From Oceanobacter sp. (lineage in GTDB: Bacteria; Pseudomonadota; Gammaproteobacteria; Pseudomonadales; Oceanobacteraceae): 64,000 bases of DNA. A program made the translations under genes and the position numbers. Shown here piece after piece: positions 42,748-53,956 of the stretch. A model generated the notes under the pieces. It ran no database searches, was not told where the DNA came from, and saw nothing but the letters and a program-made list of their open reading frames with translations. The stretch lies in assembly GCA_002733645.1 (NCBI GenBank), contig NVWL01000049.1, forward strand, positions 1 to 64,000. Reading direction: 5' to 3'. Every line of letters begins with the position of its first letter. Position 1 is the first letter of the stretch.

Positions 42748-43182
42748 ATGTATATGAAAATATCTAACATAATCACCGGCTGTTTTTTATCTTTACTGAT
42801 GTTTTCTGCAAATATCGCCTATGCAGAAACCGCTGTTATTGTCAGCAGTGCAAACGCTAATTCAGCGATGGATAGCAATGTCATTTCGCGTATATATTTA
42901 GGTAAGTCGTCAAGCTTTCCTAGCGGTGATCAAGCTATTCCAGTTGATCAAAATGAAGGCAGCGCTACCCGAGATGCATTCAACGACTCAGTATTAGGAA
43001 AAAATTCAAGCCAATTAAAAGCTTATTGGTCGCGCTTAATTTTTACCGGTAAAGGTACGCCCCCTAAAGAAGTCGGTGACGATGCCGCAGTTAAAAACCT
43101 CGTGGCAGCCAATCCGAATATGATTGGTTATATCGACAGCGCTGCAGTTGATGATTCGGTAAAAGTTGTTCTTACTTTTTAA
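42748..43182 (+). CDS. Small PstS-like (PBP-like) phosphate-binding family protein
   Basis: Signal peptide; VISRIYLGKSSSFPSGDQAIPVDQNEGSATRDAFNDSVLGKNSSQLKAYWSRLIFTGKGTPPKEVGDDAAVKNLVAANPNMIGYID. Confidence 0.85.
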   Translation: MYMKISNIITGCFLSLLMFSANIAYAETAVIVSSANANSAMDSNVISRIYLGKSSSFPSGDQAIPVDQNEGSATRDAFNDSVLGKNSSQLKAYWSRLIFTGKGTPPKEVGDDAAVKNLVAANPNMIGYIDSAAVDDSVKVVLTF

Positions 43183-43205
43183 GTAAGTTTCAATAATTAA
43201 CTGAA

Positions 43206-43237
43206 TAAAAAACACCCGGATTGCCGGGTGTTTTTTT
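43206..43237. terminator. Rho-independent terminator between convergent genes
   Basis: AAAAAACACCCGGATTGCCGGGTGTTTTTTT. Confidence 0.92.
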
Positions 43238-43811
43238 ATGTTTTAGACGTAAAACTATTTTGTAATTCACTCATTCGATCCAGTACCGCAAGTGACGATA
43301 GATAACCTTCATCGGGAGCGTGTAGCCGCCACTCATGCGCCAACATCATCACCGCTTCTAGCGTGCTGACACCATCCTCACGCGGGCTTTTACGTAAATA
43401 ACGCGATGTCGATGTAGGGGTTAAAGCCAAACAACCCAAGTCGTTTAACCAAGGGTTCAATAGTAATAAACGCCGAACTTTGCGCCAAGTGCCATCCAGT
43501 ACCAAAACTTTACGCACATTCGTTTGGGCAGATTTGATTGTGAGTGGAGCGGTATCGTTAAGCGGGTACAGTAAGGCGACATTCTCTCGTGGTGTATCCG
43601 AAAAAATGTTGCTATAGCTGAATTCACTGCCCACCAGCAGTTCACTGCCGAGTGCAATTCGCTGCAACAAGGGTGCAGTAGAAAGAGGATGCTTGGCTTC
43701 GTCTGGGTCTTGCCAAATAATCAGTTCAAACGGTAACTGCACCGTCTGCAGATGACTGCAAAGGCAGACCTTTTCAGGTCGCCCACAGCCATCACAGATA
43801 CGGCGTTTCAT
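43236..43811 (-). CDS. DTW domain protein, tRNA-uridine aminocarboxypropyltransferase family
   Basis: MKRRICDGCGRPEKVCLCSHLQ cysteine cluster; LDGTWRKVRRLLLLNPWL DTW motif. Confidence 0.92.
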   Translation of the reverse strand: MKRRICDGCGRPEKVCLCSHLQTVQLPFELIIWQDPDEAKHPLSTAPLLQRIALGSELLVGSEFSYSNIFSDTPRENVALLYPLNDTAPLTIKSAQTNVRKVLVLDGTWRKVRRLLLLNPWLNDLGCLALTPTSTSRYLRKSPREDGVSTLEAVMMLAHEWRLHAPDEGYLSSLAVLDRMSELQNSFTSKT

Positions 43812-43871
43812 TGCAGTACGTCCGTAAAACCAATGATTGGACTTTTAGCCACTAAAGATTTAACCAAGCCG

Positions 43872-46703
43872 CTAAGCACGTTCTAATAAGGTTTTAAGAA
43901 AGTGGCCAGTGTGCGACTTTTCAACCGCAGCAACATCCTCAGGCGTACCTTCGGCAATAATAAAACCACCTTTAGAGCCGCCTTCAGGGCCGAGATCTAT
44001 CACCCAGTCTGCCGTTTTTACAACATCCAAATTATGCTCAATCACCACCACAGTGTTGCCATGATCACGCAATCGATGCAGTACCGCCAGAAGCTGCTCA
44101 ATATCATAGAAGTGCAAACCTGTGGTTGGCTCATCCAAAATATAAAGGGTGCTACCGGTATCGCGTTTCGACAATTCTTTTGCCAATTTTACGCGCTGAG
44201 CTTCACCACCCGACAAGGTCGTGGCCGCCTGCCCTAATTTTATATAACTCAGGCCTACGTCCATTAAGGTTTGCAATTTACGCGACACGGCGGGAATGGC
44301 ATCAAAAAATACACGCGCATCTTCCACCGTCATATCCAGCACTTCGTGGATGTTTTTACCTTTGTAGCGAATATCTAAGGTTTCGCGGTTATAACGCTTG
44401 CCCTTACAGACATCACACGGCACATAAATATCGGCCAAAAAGTGCATTTCAACTTTAATAACACCGTCGCCCTGACATGCTTCACAACGTCCGCCTTTCA
44501 CGTTAAAGGAGAAACGTCCTGCTTTATAACCGCGAGAACGTGCTTCTTGTGTACCGGCAAAAATATCACGTACGGGTGTGAATATTCCGGTGTACGTCGC
44601 GGGATTAGAGCGCGGAGTACGGCCAATGGGGGATTGGTCAATATCGACGACTTTATCAAGCATTTTCAAGCCAGTGATGCTGGCGTGCTCTGCCGCTTTT
44701 AGCGTTGTTGCACCATTCAAAGCCGTCGCCGCCAATGGATACAAAGTACGATTAATCAGTGTTGATTTACCCGAGCCAGACACCCCAGTCACACAGGTCA
44801 TTACACCAAGAGGAATGGTTAAATCGACTTTATTTAGGTTGTTACCATTCGCGCCTTTCAGAACTAATTGTTTATCCTTTTTGGCTGGGGTGCGCTTTTC
44901 TGGGATTGCGATTTTTCGCTCGCCGCTAAGGTACTGAGCAGTAATAGATTTCTTACTTTTCATCACCTGAGAAGGAATACCGTGAGCAATCACTTCGCCA
45001 CCATGGACACCGGCACCCGGGCCGATATCGATCAGGTAATCGGCGCTACGAATAGCGTCTTCATCGTGTTCAACCACGATAACGGTATTCCCTAAATCAC
45101 GCAGATGAAACAATGTTTGTAACAAGCGATCATTATCGCGTTGATGTAAACCAATGGATGGCTCATCAAGGATGTACATCACCCCAACCAAACCTGCGCC
45201 AATTTGTGAGGCCAGGCGAATACGCTGTGCTTCACCACCAGACAAGGTGTCGGAACTACGATTTAAGGTTAAATATTCAAGACCTACGTTCACCAAAAAC
45301 TGTAATCGGTCACGAATTTCTTTCAATATCTTTTCTGCAATATCGCCTTTATTACCGTCCATTTTAAGATAAGTAAAATACGCGTGCGCGTCTTCAATCG
45401 GCATCGCAGTACACGCATGGATGGTTTTATCACCAATAAATACGTTACGCGCTTCGCGACGCAAACGAGAGCCATGACACGTAGGGCAAGGCTGTACACT
45501 TAAATACTTAGACAGCTCTTCAAGTACCATTTGCGAATCGGTTTCGCGGTAGCGACGATCCAGGTTCGGCAATACGCCTTCAAACGGATGTGACTTAGCA
45601 ATGCGATCACCGCGTGAATTCACATAGACAAACTCAATGTCTTCGGTGCCCGTGCCGTTTAATATTGCATCACGATGCTCTGCTTTTAATTCGGTTAAGG
45701 GGGTGTCGATGTCAAAACCAAAGTGTTCTGCAACTGAACAAAGCATTTGATAGTAATACACACTGCGGCGATCCCACCCTCGAATCGCCCCTTCGCCCAC
45801 GCTGAGTGACTCATCGTGTACAACCAACTCAGGGTCAAAATACTGCTTAACCCCTAAGCCATCACAGGTGTCACACGCCCCTGCCGGATTGTTAAACGAG
45901 AAAAGTCGCGGCTCCAGCTCTGACAAACTGTAGCCACAGTGAGGACATGAAAATTGCGATGAAAACAACATAGGAGCGGCGGCATCATCATCCATTGACC
46001 CCACAATAACCAAGCCACCACTTAATTCTAAACAGGTTTCGATAGACTCAGACAGACGCTGCTGCAAACCCTCTTTGACTTTAAAACGATCAACGACCAC
46101 TTCAACAGAGTGCTTTTTGCGTTTGTCTAAATCTGGGGTGTCATCAAGGTCACATACCGTTCCGTCAATACGAACTCGAATATACCCTTGCGCACGAAGG
46201 CTCTCCAGCACATGGAGGTGTTCCCCTTTGCGATCACGTACCACTGGGGCCAAGATCATGTGCTTGCTGTCTTCCGGCAGCTCCATGATGGCATCCACCA
46301 TCTGGCTCACGGTTTGTGCTTCGAGGGGCACGTCGTGATCAGGACACCGTGGTGTCCCTACACGCGCAAATAATAAGCGCAGGTAATCATATATCTCGGT
46401 CACTGTGCCCACGGTTGATCGCGGGTTGTGCGACGTCGATTTCTGTTCAATAGAAATCGCTGGTGATAAACCTTCAATCAAATCGACATCGGGTTTTTCC
46501 ATCATTGATAAGAACTGGCGCGCATACGTTGAAAGTGACTCTACGTAACGACGCTGTCCTTCTGCGTAGAGCGTATCAAACGCAAGAGACGATTTGCCCG
46601 AGCCACTAAGGCCGGTAATAACGACCAATTTATCTCGAGGAATATCGAGGTCGATGTTCTTGAGATTGTGGGTTCGCGCGCCGCGAACCTGAATTTTATC
46701 CAT
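43872..46703 (-). CDS. uvrA: Excinuclease ABC subunit A
   Basis: [65 protein letters not shown]. Confidence 0.99.
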   Translation of the reverse strand: MDKIQVRGARTHNLKNIDLDIPRDKLVVITGLSGSGKSSLAFDTLYAEGQRRYVESLSTYARQFLSMMEKPDVDLIEGLSPAISIEQKSTSHNPRSTVGTVTEIYDYLRLLFARVGTPRCPDHDVPLEAQTVSQMVDAIMELPEDSKHMILAPVVRDRKGEHLHVLESLRAQGYIRVRIDGTVCDLDDTPDLDKRKKHSVEVVVDRFKVKEGLQQRLSESIETCLELSGGLVIVGSMDDDAAAPMLFSSQFSCPHCGYSLSELEPRLFSFNNPAGACDTCDGLGVKQYFDPELVVHDESLSVGEGAIRGWDRRSVYYYQMLCSVAEHFGFDIDTPLTELKAEHRDAILNGTGTEDIEFVYVNSRGDRIAKSHPFEGVLPNLDRRYRETDSQMVLEELSKYLSVQPCPTCHGSRLRREARNVFIGDKTIHACTAMPIEDAHAYFTYLKMDGNKGDIAEKILKEIRDRLQFLVNVGLEYLTLNRSSDTLSGGEAQRIRLASQIGAGLVGVMYILDEPSIGLHQRDNDRLLQTLFHLRDLGNTVIVVEHDEDAIRSADYLIDIGPGAGVHGGEVIAHGIPSQVMKSKKSITAQYLSGERKIAIPEKRTPAKKDKQLVLKGANGNNLNKVDLTIPLGVMTCVTGVSGSGKSTLINRTLYPLAATALNGATTLKAAEHASITGLKMLDKVVDIDQSPIGRTPRSNPATYTGIFTPVRDIFAGTQEARSRGYKAGRFSFNVKGGRCEACQGDGVIKVEMHFLADIYVPCDVCKGKRYNRETLDIRYKGKNIHEVLDMTVEDARVFFDAIPAVSRKLQTLMDVGLSYIKLGQAATTLSGGEAQRVKLAKELSKRDTGSTLYILDEPTTGLHFYDIEQLLAVLHRLRDHGNTVVVIEHNLDVVKTADWVIDLGPEGGSKGGFIIAEGTPEDVAAVEKSHTGHFLKTLLERA

Positions 46704-46769
46704 GAAAAGCTTTCACCGCCGAATTGGAAAGGCCCCATTGTAATTGATGCAGCCTCAGTGTTCAGCCGC

Positions 46770-47450
46770 TTATTCTGTTGTCTCACGAACTAACTCGCTC
46801 ATATGCTCTTTTGCCCAGTTCACCGCTTGGATTCGATTGTTCACGCCAATCTTCTTAAACAGGTTATAAACATGAGTTTTCACGGTATGCGTACTGACGC
46901 TAAGCACTTCACCAATTTCCGTATTCGTAACTCCCGTAGCGGTTAAACGCAAAATTTGTTTCTCGCGTTTGGTAAGCACGCCAGAAAAGGAGTTAACGCG
47001 ACGGGGACGCTCGCGATTACGAGAAATAAACGACGACATTAAATACCGAGGAATCCAAAGCTCACCATCAAACATACAAGTAATTCCACGGGCGAGCAGT
47101 TGATCTGAGGTGTGCGTGTAGAAAAAACCATTGACGTTAGGCCATGAGATCAAGCGTTCGATAGGATGATTCTGGCTAACGTTGTAGAAAGCGACAATGG
47201 TTTCCGAGTAGCGATCGTGAATTAATTCAAGTAAATCTTGAATCCGCTCAGGCCCGGCGCTGCTAGCATCGATAAGTGCGAGCACGCGCCCACTATCGGT
47301 TAGCCAATCACCCCGCCATTGCAATAAATCGATCAGCTGACAGTCTATCTGAATGTGCTGATGTAGATATCCAATGAGGACAGAATTATTAAGATTCCCT
47401 TGTCCAAATAGGAATATACGACGTTCTAAGAAAGAAGCCGTTGCATCCAT
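46770..47450 (-). CDS. LuxR-family regulator, CsgD/VpsT-like
   Basis: C-terminal HTH LTKREKQILRLTATGVTNTEIGEVLSVSTHTVKTHVYNLFKKIGVNNRIQAVNWAKEHM; degenerate receiver-like N-terminus; GELWIPRYLMSSFI linker motif. Confidence 0.85.
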   Translation of the reverse strand: MDATASFLERRIFLFGQGNLNNSVLIGYLHQHIQIDCQLIDLLQWRGDWLTDSGRVLALIDASSAGPERIQDLLELIHDRYSETIVAFYNVSQNHPIERLISWPNVNGFFYTHTSDQLLARGITCMFDGELWIPRYLMSSFISRNRERPRRVNSFSGVLTKREKQILRLTATGVTNTEIGEVLSVSTHTVKTHVYNLFKKIGVNNRIQAVNWAKEHMSELVRETTE

Positions 47451-47546
47451 AACATAACTCCCTATGTCTTATTCATCCCTGTGGTTCCAAACTCAAACCA
47501 CGTTGTGAGTGTACCTAATCTCGGCCGTGATGCCCATACGAGCTGT

Positions 47547-47566
47547 TACTGCTTATCCAAACAGAG
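47547..47566. promoter_or_regulatory. Putative LexA box TACTGCTTATCCAAACAGAG in the divergent intergenic region
   Basis: CTG-N10-CAG with TACTG left half; lies between luxR-uvrA and MFS-ssb. Confidence 0.45.
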
Positions 47567-47680
47567 ACTAGAGGTGCCTTAGGCCACTGATCAAACAATC
47601 TCCTATTTTGCGAAACGAGTACCTTGGCCATACATTCTGATAAACTATTGCGCCTCTAACTTTGACTGTGATTTTTAATC

Positions 47681-49030
47681 GTGAACACCGATAAAAGCGA
47701 ACAACGTGCTGTCGTCTCTCTGGCTTCTCTTTACGCCCTGAGAATGCTCGGTCTGTTTATGGTACTGCCAGTTATGATGCTAGATGGCCAGCTGCTTGAA
47801 GGGGCCACCCCACAGTTACTAGGCCTCGCCATTGGTGTCTACGGTTTGACCCAAGCATTACTGCAAATTCCTGCCGGTACCTTGTCTGATCGTATTGGTC
47901 GCAAGCCCGTTATCATCGGTGGCTTAATCATTTTTGCTATCGGTAGTGTTATTGCCGCAACTTCAGACACCATTTATGGCGTTATTTTGGGCCGAGCGTT
48001 ACAAGGCTGCGGTGCCATCGCTAGCGCTATTATGGCACTTGTAACAGATTTAACCCGTGAAGAGCGTCGCATGAAAGCAATGGCGTCGATCGGCGCTAGC
48101 ATCGGCTTATCTTTCTCGGTTGCCTTAATACTCGGCCCTTGGCTCGCCAGTTTAGGCGGTTTAAGTTTGATTTTTGCACTCACCGCAGTACTCGCCATTG
48201 GTGGCGTACTTGTGACGATCTGGGTGATACCAAACCCACCGGCAAAGACCCACAGAGATGCCAGTGCTGTGTTACCTGCGGTAGTGGCTCAGCTACGCAA
48301 TCGTGAAATGTGGCCGCTAAACATTGGCATATTCATACTGCACGCCTTGATGGTTGCCATTTTTGTCGCGATCCCCCTGCAACTTGTGCAAGCTGGCATT
48401 GCCGCAAATCAACATAGCTGGCTTTATCTGCCCGTCTTGCTGGTCGCATTTGTATTGATGGTGCCGTTAATCATCGTTGCGGAAAAACGCCGTAAAATGA
48501 AAGGCGTCGTTATCATTGGCGCTGTGATTATTGCCATCAGCCTGTTTGGAATGAGCGCTGCTAGCCAACTGTGGCATTGGATAGTATTGATGCTGTTGTA
48601 TTTCTGGGGTTTCAATTTAATGGAAGCAAGTCTTCCATCTTGGTTAAGCAAAATAGCCCCTGCCGGTGCCAAAGGCAGCGCGATGGGCATCTACTCCAGC
48701 ATGCAGTTTTTGGGCGCTTTCGTCGGTGGCAGCGTCGGTGGCTGGTTAATGCAAGATTACGGTAGTGGGATACTATTTGTCGGCATGGGGGCATTGGTGT
48801 TAATTTGGGCGCTGATCATTCTTCAGTCTTCTGCTCCGCGCTACCACACCAGTGTACGACTACCTACGTCTCAGGCTTTTAGTGAGTCGAGACTGACTGA
48901 ACTTAAACAACTGCCGGGCGTCGCCGAAGCGCAGTACTTTCAGGAAGAAAATGCGATTTACCTGAAAGTCAGTGCCGATGTCTTCGAGCGTGATAATGCG
49001 CTGGCAATTATTGAATCCACAGGAGAATAA
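47681..49030 (+). CDS. MFS transporter with C-terminal soluble extension
   Basis: 12-[22 protein letters not shown] motif; about 55-aa soluble tail [44 protein letters not shown] start. Confidence 0.92.
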   Translation: MNTDKSEQRAVVSLASLYALRMLGLFMVLPVMMLDGQLLEGATPQLLGLAIGVYGLTQALLQIPAGTLSDRIGRKPVIIGGLIIFAIGSVIAATSDTIYGVILGRALQGCGAIASAIMALVTDLTREERRMKAMASIGASIGLSFSVALILGPWLASLGGLSLIFALTAVLAIGGVLVTIWVIPNPPAKTHRDASAVLPAVVAQLRNREMWPLNIGIFILHALMVAIFVAIPLQLVQAGIAANQHSWLYLPVLLVAFVLMVPLIIVAEKRRKMKGVVIIGAVIIAISLFGMSAASQLWHWIVLMLLYFWGFNLMEASLPSWLSKIAPAGAKGSAMGIYSSMQFLGAFVGGSVGGWLMQDYGSGILFVGMGALVLIWALIILQSSAPRYHTSVRLPTSQAFSESRLTELKQLPGVAEAQYFQEENAIYLKVSADVFERDNALAIIESTGE

Positions 49031-49031
49031 A

Positions 49032-49709
49032 ATGGGTCGTAGTGTTAACAAAGTAACGTTGATTGGTACTCTCGGGCGCGACCCGGAAGTTCGTTATTTA
49101 CCTAATGGTAACGCCGTAGCGAACTTATCGCTGGCCACGGACGAAAGCTATAACGATAAAGGTACAGGCCAGAAAGTTGAGCAAACAGAGTGGCACCGCA
49201 TTACCGTTTACGGTCGCTTAGCTGAAATTTGCCAGCAGTATTTAAAGAAAGGCGCTCGTGCGTATTTTGAAGGCAAACTGCGCACTCGCGAATGGGAAAA
49301 AGACGGCGTAAAACGCTACTCCACTGAAATCATTTGTAACGAAATGATGATGCTGGACTCTCGTAACGATGGTATGGGCGCACCTGCTGGCAACCCGGGT
49401 CAAATGGCGAACAATATGGGCGGTGGCTACCAGCAAGCACCTACCCAACATGCTCCGCAGCACGCACCACAACAGGCACCTGTTCAGCAGCCGGCCGGTG
49501 GTTATCAGCAAGCACCCGCCCAACGCCCAGCAGCACAACCTCAGCAAGGTGGGTACGGTGGCAATCAAGGTGCTCCTGGTGGGTATCAGCAGCCGCGTCA
49601 GGCTCCTCAACAAGCACCTGCGCCGCAGCAGCCGCCTCGTCAGGCACCTGTGCAGCAACCTCAGCCTAGTAACAACTTTGATGATTTTGACGACGATATC
49701 CCGTTCTAA
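49032..49709 (+). CDS. ssb: Single-stranded DNA-binding protein
   Basis: [40 protein letters not shown]; acidic tip DDFDDDIPF; long Gln/Ala/Pro linker. Confidence 0.98.
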   Translation: MGRSVNKVTLIGTLGRDPEVRYLPNGNAVANLSLATDESYNDKGTGQKVEQTEWHRITVYGRLAEICQQYLKKGARAYFEGKLRTREWEKDGVKRYSTEIICNEMMMLDSRNDGMGAPAGNPGQMANNMGGGYQQAPTQHAPQHAPQQAPVQQPAGGYQQAPAQRPAAQPQQGGYGGNQGAPGGYQQPRQAPQQAPAPQQPPRQAPVQQPQPSNNFDDFDDDIPF

Positions 49710-49734
49710 ATCATCACTCAGATTAAGTATTATC

Positions 49735-49764
49735 AAAGGGTCGCCATGTGCGGCCCTTTTTATT
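49735..49764 (+). terminator. Rho-independent terminator after ssb
   Basis: AAAGGGTCGC-catgt-GCGGCCCTTTTT (one G-T wobble). Confidence 0.75.
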
Positions 49765-49980
49765 CGTCCTAATTGATCACTATATTGATCACTATGCCAG
49801 CCTGACATTCTGTGGATGCGCCAAGGTCATAGACAGATGTCTAAATTTCATCAAAGATGCTGTTCTTTTAGGCCTTATTCAAGTTCTCAACCTGAATTTG
49901 TACTGAAATCACTGCCACTCATCAGGCAGAATATCGGCCGGATCACATCGACACCCAAGTGATCAATTAGGGATCTATTT

Positions 49981-50844
49981 ATGAAAACCACAATTATCAA
50001 ACGACCGCTTCCTCCGGTAGTGCAGTACATGCGCATTGCGTTAAAAAAACCGAAGCCGCCGAAAGACGAATTAGTCTGTGAAGAGCGCGCGCGCGTTGCT
50101 CGTAAAAATATCTCCATCAACCAACAAGAGCTGCGTGGGTACCGTCAGCAATGTGGATTCCAGAACACCGGTTATCTGCCCTTTACTTACCCGTTCTTGT
50201 TGGCATTCCCGCTGCAAAGTGAACTGTTTTTATCAGATGCGTACCCGTACGCCGTGATGGGGTTAGTGCATGTGCGCAATATCATTACCCAGCATAAACG
50301 CATTCCTGTGGACGCCACACTCAATATTGATTGCACCTTGATTGGTCCTGAGAAGGTGTATCACGGTCAGCACATGACCTTCTACACGCGTGTGTTTATG
50401 GGCGAAGAGCTCGTCTGGGAATGTCGTACGGTGTTATTGCGTCGCGGTAGGAAGCACCCTGATATCGCGAAAGAAGAATCGCTTGATACGCTAGAAAATC
50501 CACAACGCATTGTGGATTGGGAAGTTCCGGCACTAACAGGCGTGCGTTACGCATTATTAGGCAAAGACATTAATCCCATTCACCTGTTTGGCTTTACCGC
50601 TCGAGCTTTCGGTTTTAAGCAACCTATCGCACACGGCATGTGGGCTAAAGCCAAAGCAATGGCTCCGCTTGAATCTCATATCAAAGACAAAGCCGCGGAA
50701 GTGGTTGTTGATTTCAAGCTACCGATGTATTTGCCGGGTAAAGCGCAACTGGGTTATAACGTTGAAGCGGATAAAATTGACTTCAGTTTGGTTGACCCCG
50801 AAGATGGCAAACCGTACCTGAATGGTCGAGTCCGCTTTCTTTAA
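49981..50844 (+). CDS. MaoC-like acyl dehydratase domain protein
   Basis: YALLGKDINPIHLFGFTARAFGFKQPIAHGMWAKAKAMAPL: MaoC/hot-dog hydratase motif. Confidence 0.85.
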   Translation: MKTTIIKRPLPPVVQYMRIALKKPKPPKDELVCEERARVARKNISINQQELRGYRQQCGFQNTGYLPFTYPFLLAFPLQSELFLSDAYPYAVMGLVHVRNIITQHKRIPVDATLNIDCTLIGPEKVYHGQHMTFYTRVFMGEELVWECRTVLLRRGRKHPDIAKEESLDTLENPQRIVDWEVPALTGVRYALLGKDINPIHLFGFTARAFGFKQPIAHGMWAKAKAMAPLESHIKDKAAEVVVDFKLPMYLPGKAQLGYNVEADKIDFSLVDPEDGKPYLNGRVRFL

Positions 50845-50893
50845 GTGAGCCGCTCTGAGCCTTGATGCACTTATTAATTTAAAATGCGCGCAC

Positions 50894-50919
50894 AAAAAAA
50901 CCGGCACCGCCGGTTTTTT
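50894..50919. terminator. Rho-independent terminator between MaoC-like gene and rpoS
   Basis: AAAAAAACCGGCACCGCCGGTTTTTT. Confidence 0.9.
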
Positions 50920-50953
50920 GTTGTGTCTTTAATTACACAAGGTTCTCAATAGC

Positions 50954-51922
50954 TTACATCACACCGAACAGTACTTCAGAGCTAAGTCCGTGCTTTTCAA
51001 ACACTTCACGCAAACGCTTCAGTGCTTCTACTTGAATTTGACGAACACGCTCACGAGTTAAACCAATTTCGCGACCCACATCTTCCAATGTGCTTGGCTC
51101 GTAACCACGTAGACCAAAACGACGAGATAACACTTCGCGCTGTTTTTCTGGTAACTCTTCAATCCAGTTACTTAGATTGTTTTGAATATCGCCATTTTGG
51201 AGCTCGTCGCTTGGGTCTTCACTGCGCTCGTCAGCGATAGTATCCAAAATAGACTTATCTGAACTCGGCCCTAGAGGGGTATCAACCGAGGTCACGCGTT
51301 CATTAAGCTTGAGCATGCGCTTAACGTCGCTGACGGGCTTATCAAGCAACTCCGCGATATCTTCTGCGGTTGGCTCATGATCTAGCTTCTGAGTCAGCTC
51401 ACGGGCGGCACGAAGATAGACGTTTAATTCTTTAACCACGTGAATCGGTAAACGAATCGTACGGGTCTGGTTCATGATGGCACGTTCAATGGTCTGACGA
51501 ATCCACCAAGTAGCGTAGGTAGAGAAGCGGAAACCGCGTTCCGGATCAAACTTCTCAACAGCACGGATCAAACCAAGGTTGCCTTCCTCAATCAAATCGA
51601 GCAGTGACAGGCCACGATTAACGTATCGACGGGAAATCTTAACAACGAGTCGCAAGTTACTCTCGATCATTCGTCGGCGGCCCATCTCGTCGCCTTTGCG
51701 AGCCAGACGTGCGTAATGCACTTCTTCGTCTGCAGACAGTAAAGGGGAAAAGCCGATTTCGTTAAGATACATCTGAGTCGCATCAAGCGTCTTTGGAGAT
51801 GTGTCCGCCGCAAAGCGTTCGTCTTCTTGAGTAGAGTCCTCCTGTGAGGCTGTTTCTACATCATCAAACACTTCGTCTTGATTCATTTCGCGTTGCTGTA
51901 CTGCCATGTTTATACCCGCCAT
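50954..51922 (-). CDS. rpoS: RNA polymerase sigma factor RpoS
   Basis: [32 protein letters not shown]...[77 protein letters not shown]. Confidence 0.98.
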   Translation of the reverse strand: MAGINMAVQQREMNQDEVFDDVETASQEDSTQEDERFAADTSPKTLDATQMYLNEIGFSPLLSADEEVHYARLARKGDEMGRRRMIESNLRLVVKISRRYVNRGLSLLDLIEEGNLGLIRAVEKFDPERGFRFSTYATWWIRQTIERAIMNQTRTIRLPIHVVKELNVYLRAARELTQKLDHEPTAEDIAELLDKPVSDVKRMLKLNERVTSVDTPLGPSSDKSILDTIADERSEDPSDELQNGDIQNNLSNWIEELPEKQREVLSRRFGLRGYEPSTLEDVGREIGLTRERVRQIQVEALKRLREVFEKHGLSSEVLFGVM

Positions 51923-51982
51923 GTGTTGTCATCCTGAATCTGAACCGAAACAGATTTTGTACCAAAATGACTGTTAAACTTT

Positions 51983-52759
51983 TTACCCACCTCCTCTGCG
52001 CGCTGGCAGATACTTCAGTGGATTTACCGGCTTGCCGCTTTCTCGGATCTCAAAGTGAAGTTTCACTTTGTCGGTACCAGTTGATCCTGTTTCGGCAATT
52101 TTCTCCCCCGCTTTAACATCTTGGTTCTCAATGACGTTAATGCGGCTGGCGTGAGCGTAAGCGCTTAGGTATTTTTCGTTGTGTCTAATGATCACAAGGT
52201 TACCGTAACCTCTTAGCCCGGTTCCTGCGTAAACCACAGTCCCCGCCGCTGCTGCCAAAACAGATTCCCCCAATGAGCCGGCAATATCAATCCCCTTGTT
52301 TACGGGCTTTTTGGTTGAAAATTGATCAATAACTGCCCCATCTGTCGGCCATTGCCAGTCTGAAACAGGTCCTGATGGGAGCACCTTTGGCGATATATGA
52401 CTATTTTTAGGTTTTTCCTGTGTTACCTTACTAACTACTGACGTAACTTTTGACGGATTTCTGACAGGGGGAGGAGCTGCTGTTTTGGCCTCACTGGCGG
52501 TATAGCGAACGTCAATTTTCTGGCCGGGATAAATAGTATGTGGCGAGGATATCGAGTTAGCGTTCGCCAACTCCCTATAATCCAGCCCATAGCGCCACGC
52601 GATTGAATATAAGGTCTCGCCTTCACGCACAAGATGGAATCCTGACGCTGGTTGAGCTTTGCTGAATTTTTTGTCGACCGACACAAATCCGCCCCCTCCA
52701 GAGCAGGCTCCAAGGAAGAGTATCAGTGTGACTATCGTGACATGCTGTATCATTTTCAT
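51983..52759 (-). CDS. nlpD: Lipoprotein NlpD (LysM plus M23 peptidase-like)
   Basis: Lipobox LGACSGGGG; LysM HLVREGETLYSIAWRYGLDYRELANANSI; degenerate M23 domain; directly upstream of rpoS. Confidence 0.93.
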   Translation of the reverse strand: MKMIQHVTIVTLILFLGACSGGGGFVSVDKKFSKAQPASGFHLVREGETLYSIAWRYGLDYRELANANSISSPHTIYPGQKIDVRYTASEAKTAAPPPVRNPSKVTSVVSKVTQEKPKNSHISPKVLPSGPVSDWQWPTDGAVIDQFSTKKPVNKGIDIAGSLGESVLAAAAGTVVYAGTGLRGYGNLVIIRHNEKYLSAYAHASRINVIENQDVKAGEKIAETGSTGTDKVKLHFEIRESGKPVNPLKYLPARRGGG

Positions 52760-52972
52760 AGAATTCGACGAATAAACAACTTTTTGACACCCCAGTATGA
52801 CGGCTTTCTGGCCATGTAACAGTATGCAACCTTTAACCTTTATAGGTATAAAAACATCGCTTTTTAATTCTTATTTATTCTAAAAAAAGCGCTGTTTTTT
52901 TTACCCGTAGCCATTGTATACAGGATTTCAAATGGACGGATCAAAGAAAACAACTGACTTAACATACGTTCA

Positions 52973-53881
52973 TTATAATTTTTCATCCGATAAGCCCCCA
53001 GCAACCCTTTCCAGTAGAAAAACAACACTGGCCCCTACGAACATAAAAAGGGCAGCAAAGAATAACTGATCGTCAACAGAAGGCAGTATGTGCGACTGCA
53101 TTAGTGGTACTTCTTCGCCTTTGCTGTTTATCCGTGTGGTAAGGGTTTCTTTCCATGGCCACACTTTTACCAAGGACCCCACCATAAAGCCCGTCAGCAA
53201 GGCCATTAACAAGCTTTCATAGTGATTCAACAACCAACGAAGTAAGCGCGAGAAAAAAATCAGCCCTAAACCAGCCCCTGCCCCTAATGCGGACAAAAGA
53301 GCAAGGTCCGGGGTTTGTACTGCGGCTAAAATCGGGCCGTACAACCCCATCAGTAATAAGATAAAGCTCCCTGATATGCCAGGAAGAATCATGGCACAGA
53401 TGGCAAGGCTACCTGCGACGAACACAATTGGCAGCGTTGGTTCAATCTCAGTGGGGGAAGCAATACTGATCAATCCGGCGATAACAGCCCCCGCCGTGAG
53501 AAATCCAACCTCTTGAATACGCCATTGCTTAAGTGTGCGAGCAAAGTGAATACATGAGGCGACGATCAAACCAAAAAAGAAAGACCAGAGCATCACAGGG
53601 TGGGTTTCTAACAAATGATGGAGTATTTTTGCCAAACTGATGATGGCTATAAGAATGCCACTGCCCAATGCCAATAAAAAGTTGCCGTTAATATGCGCCC
53701 AAGCGGCCTTAACCCCTTCACGACGCAATAGTCTTAAAGCCTCAAAATCAACACTCGCGATTGATTCAAGCAATTGCGCATAGATTCCCGTGATAAAGGC
53801 GATGGTTCCTCCGGAGACTCCTGGCACGACATCCGCAGCCCCCATGGCTAGTCCTTTTAAAAACACTTTAACGTACTTCAT
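52973..53881 (-). CDS. DUF368 polytopic membrane protein (polyprenyl-phosphate transporter family)
   Basis: MKYVKVFLKGLAMGAADVVPGVSGGTIAFITGIYAQLLESI; DUF368 PGVSGGT motif. Confidence 0.93.
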   Translation of the reverse strand: MKYVKVFLKGLAMGAADVVPGVSGGTIAFITGIYAQLLESIASVDFEALRLLRREGVKAAWAHINGNFLLALGSGILIAIISLAKILHHLLETHPVMLWSFFFGLIVASCIHFARTLKQWRIQEVGFLTAGAVIAGLISIASPTEIEPTLPIVFVAGSLAICAMILPGISGSFILLLMGLYGPILAAVQTPDLALLSALGAGAGLGLIFFSRLLRWLLNHYESLLMALLTGFMVGSLVKVWPWKETLTTRINSKGEEVPLMQSHILPSVDDQLFFAALFMFVGASVVFLLERVAGGLSDEKL

Positions 53882-53956
53882 TACTTGATCCTTGATGCGG
53901 GAGTTTTGTTAATGATGGCGAGAATATCGTCGCGAACGAGTTCGCGATGAATCGCT

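Noticed and set aside
43902-46373. Multiple plus-strand ORFs across uvrA
   Set aside because: Antisense shadows of a highly conserved CDS; no recognisable protein signatures.
49242-49808. 188-aa antisense ORF over ssb
   Set aside because: Leu/Arg-rich shadow of the CAG/CCT-rich SSB linker.
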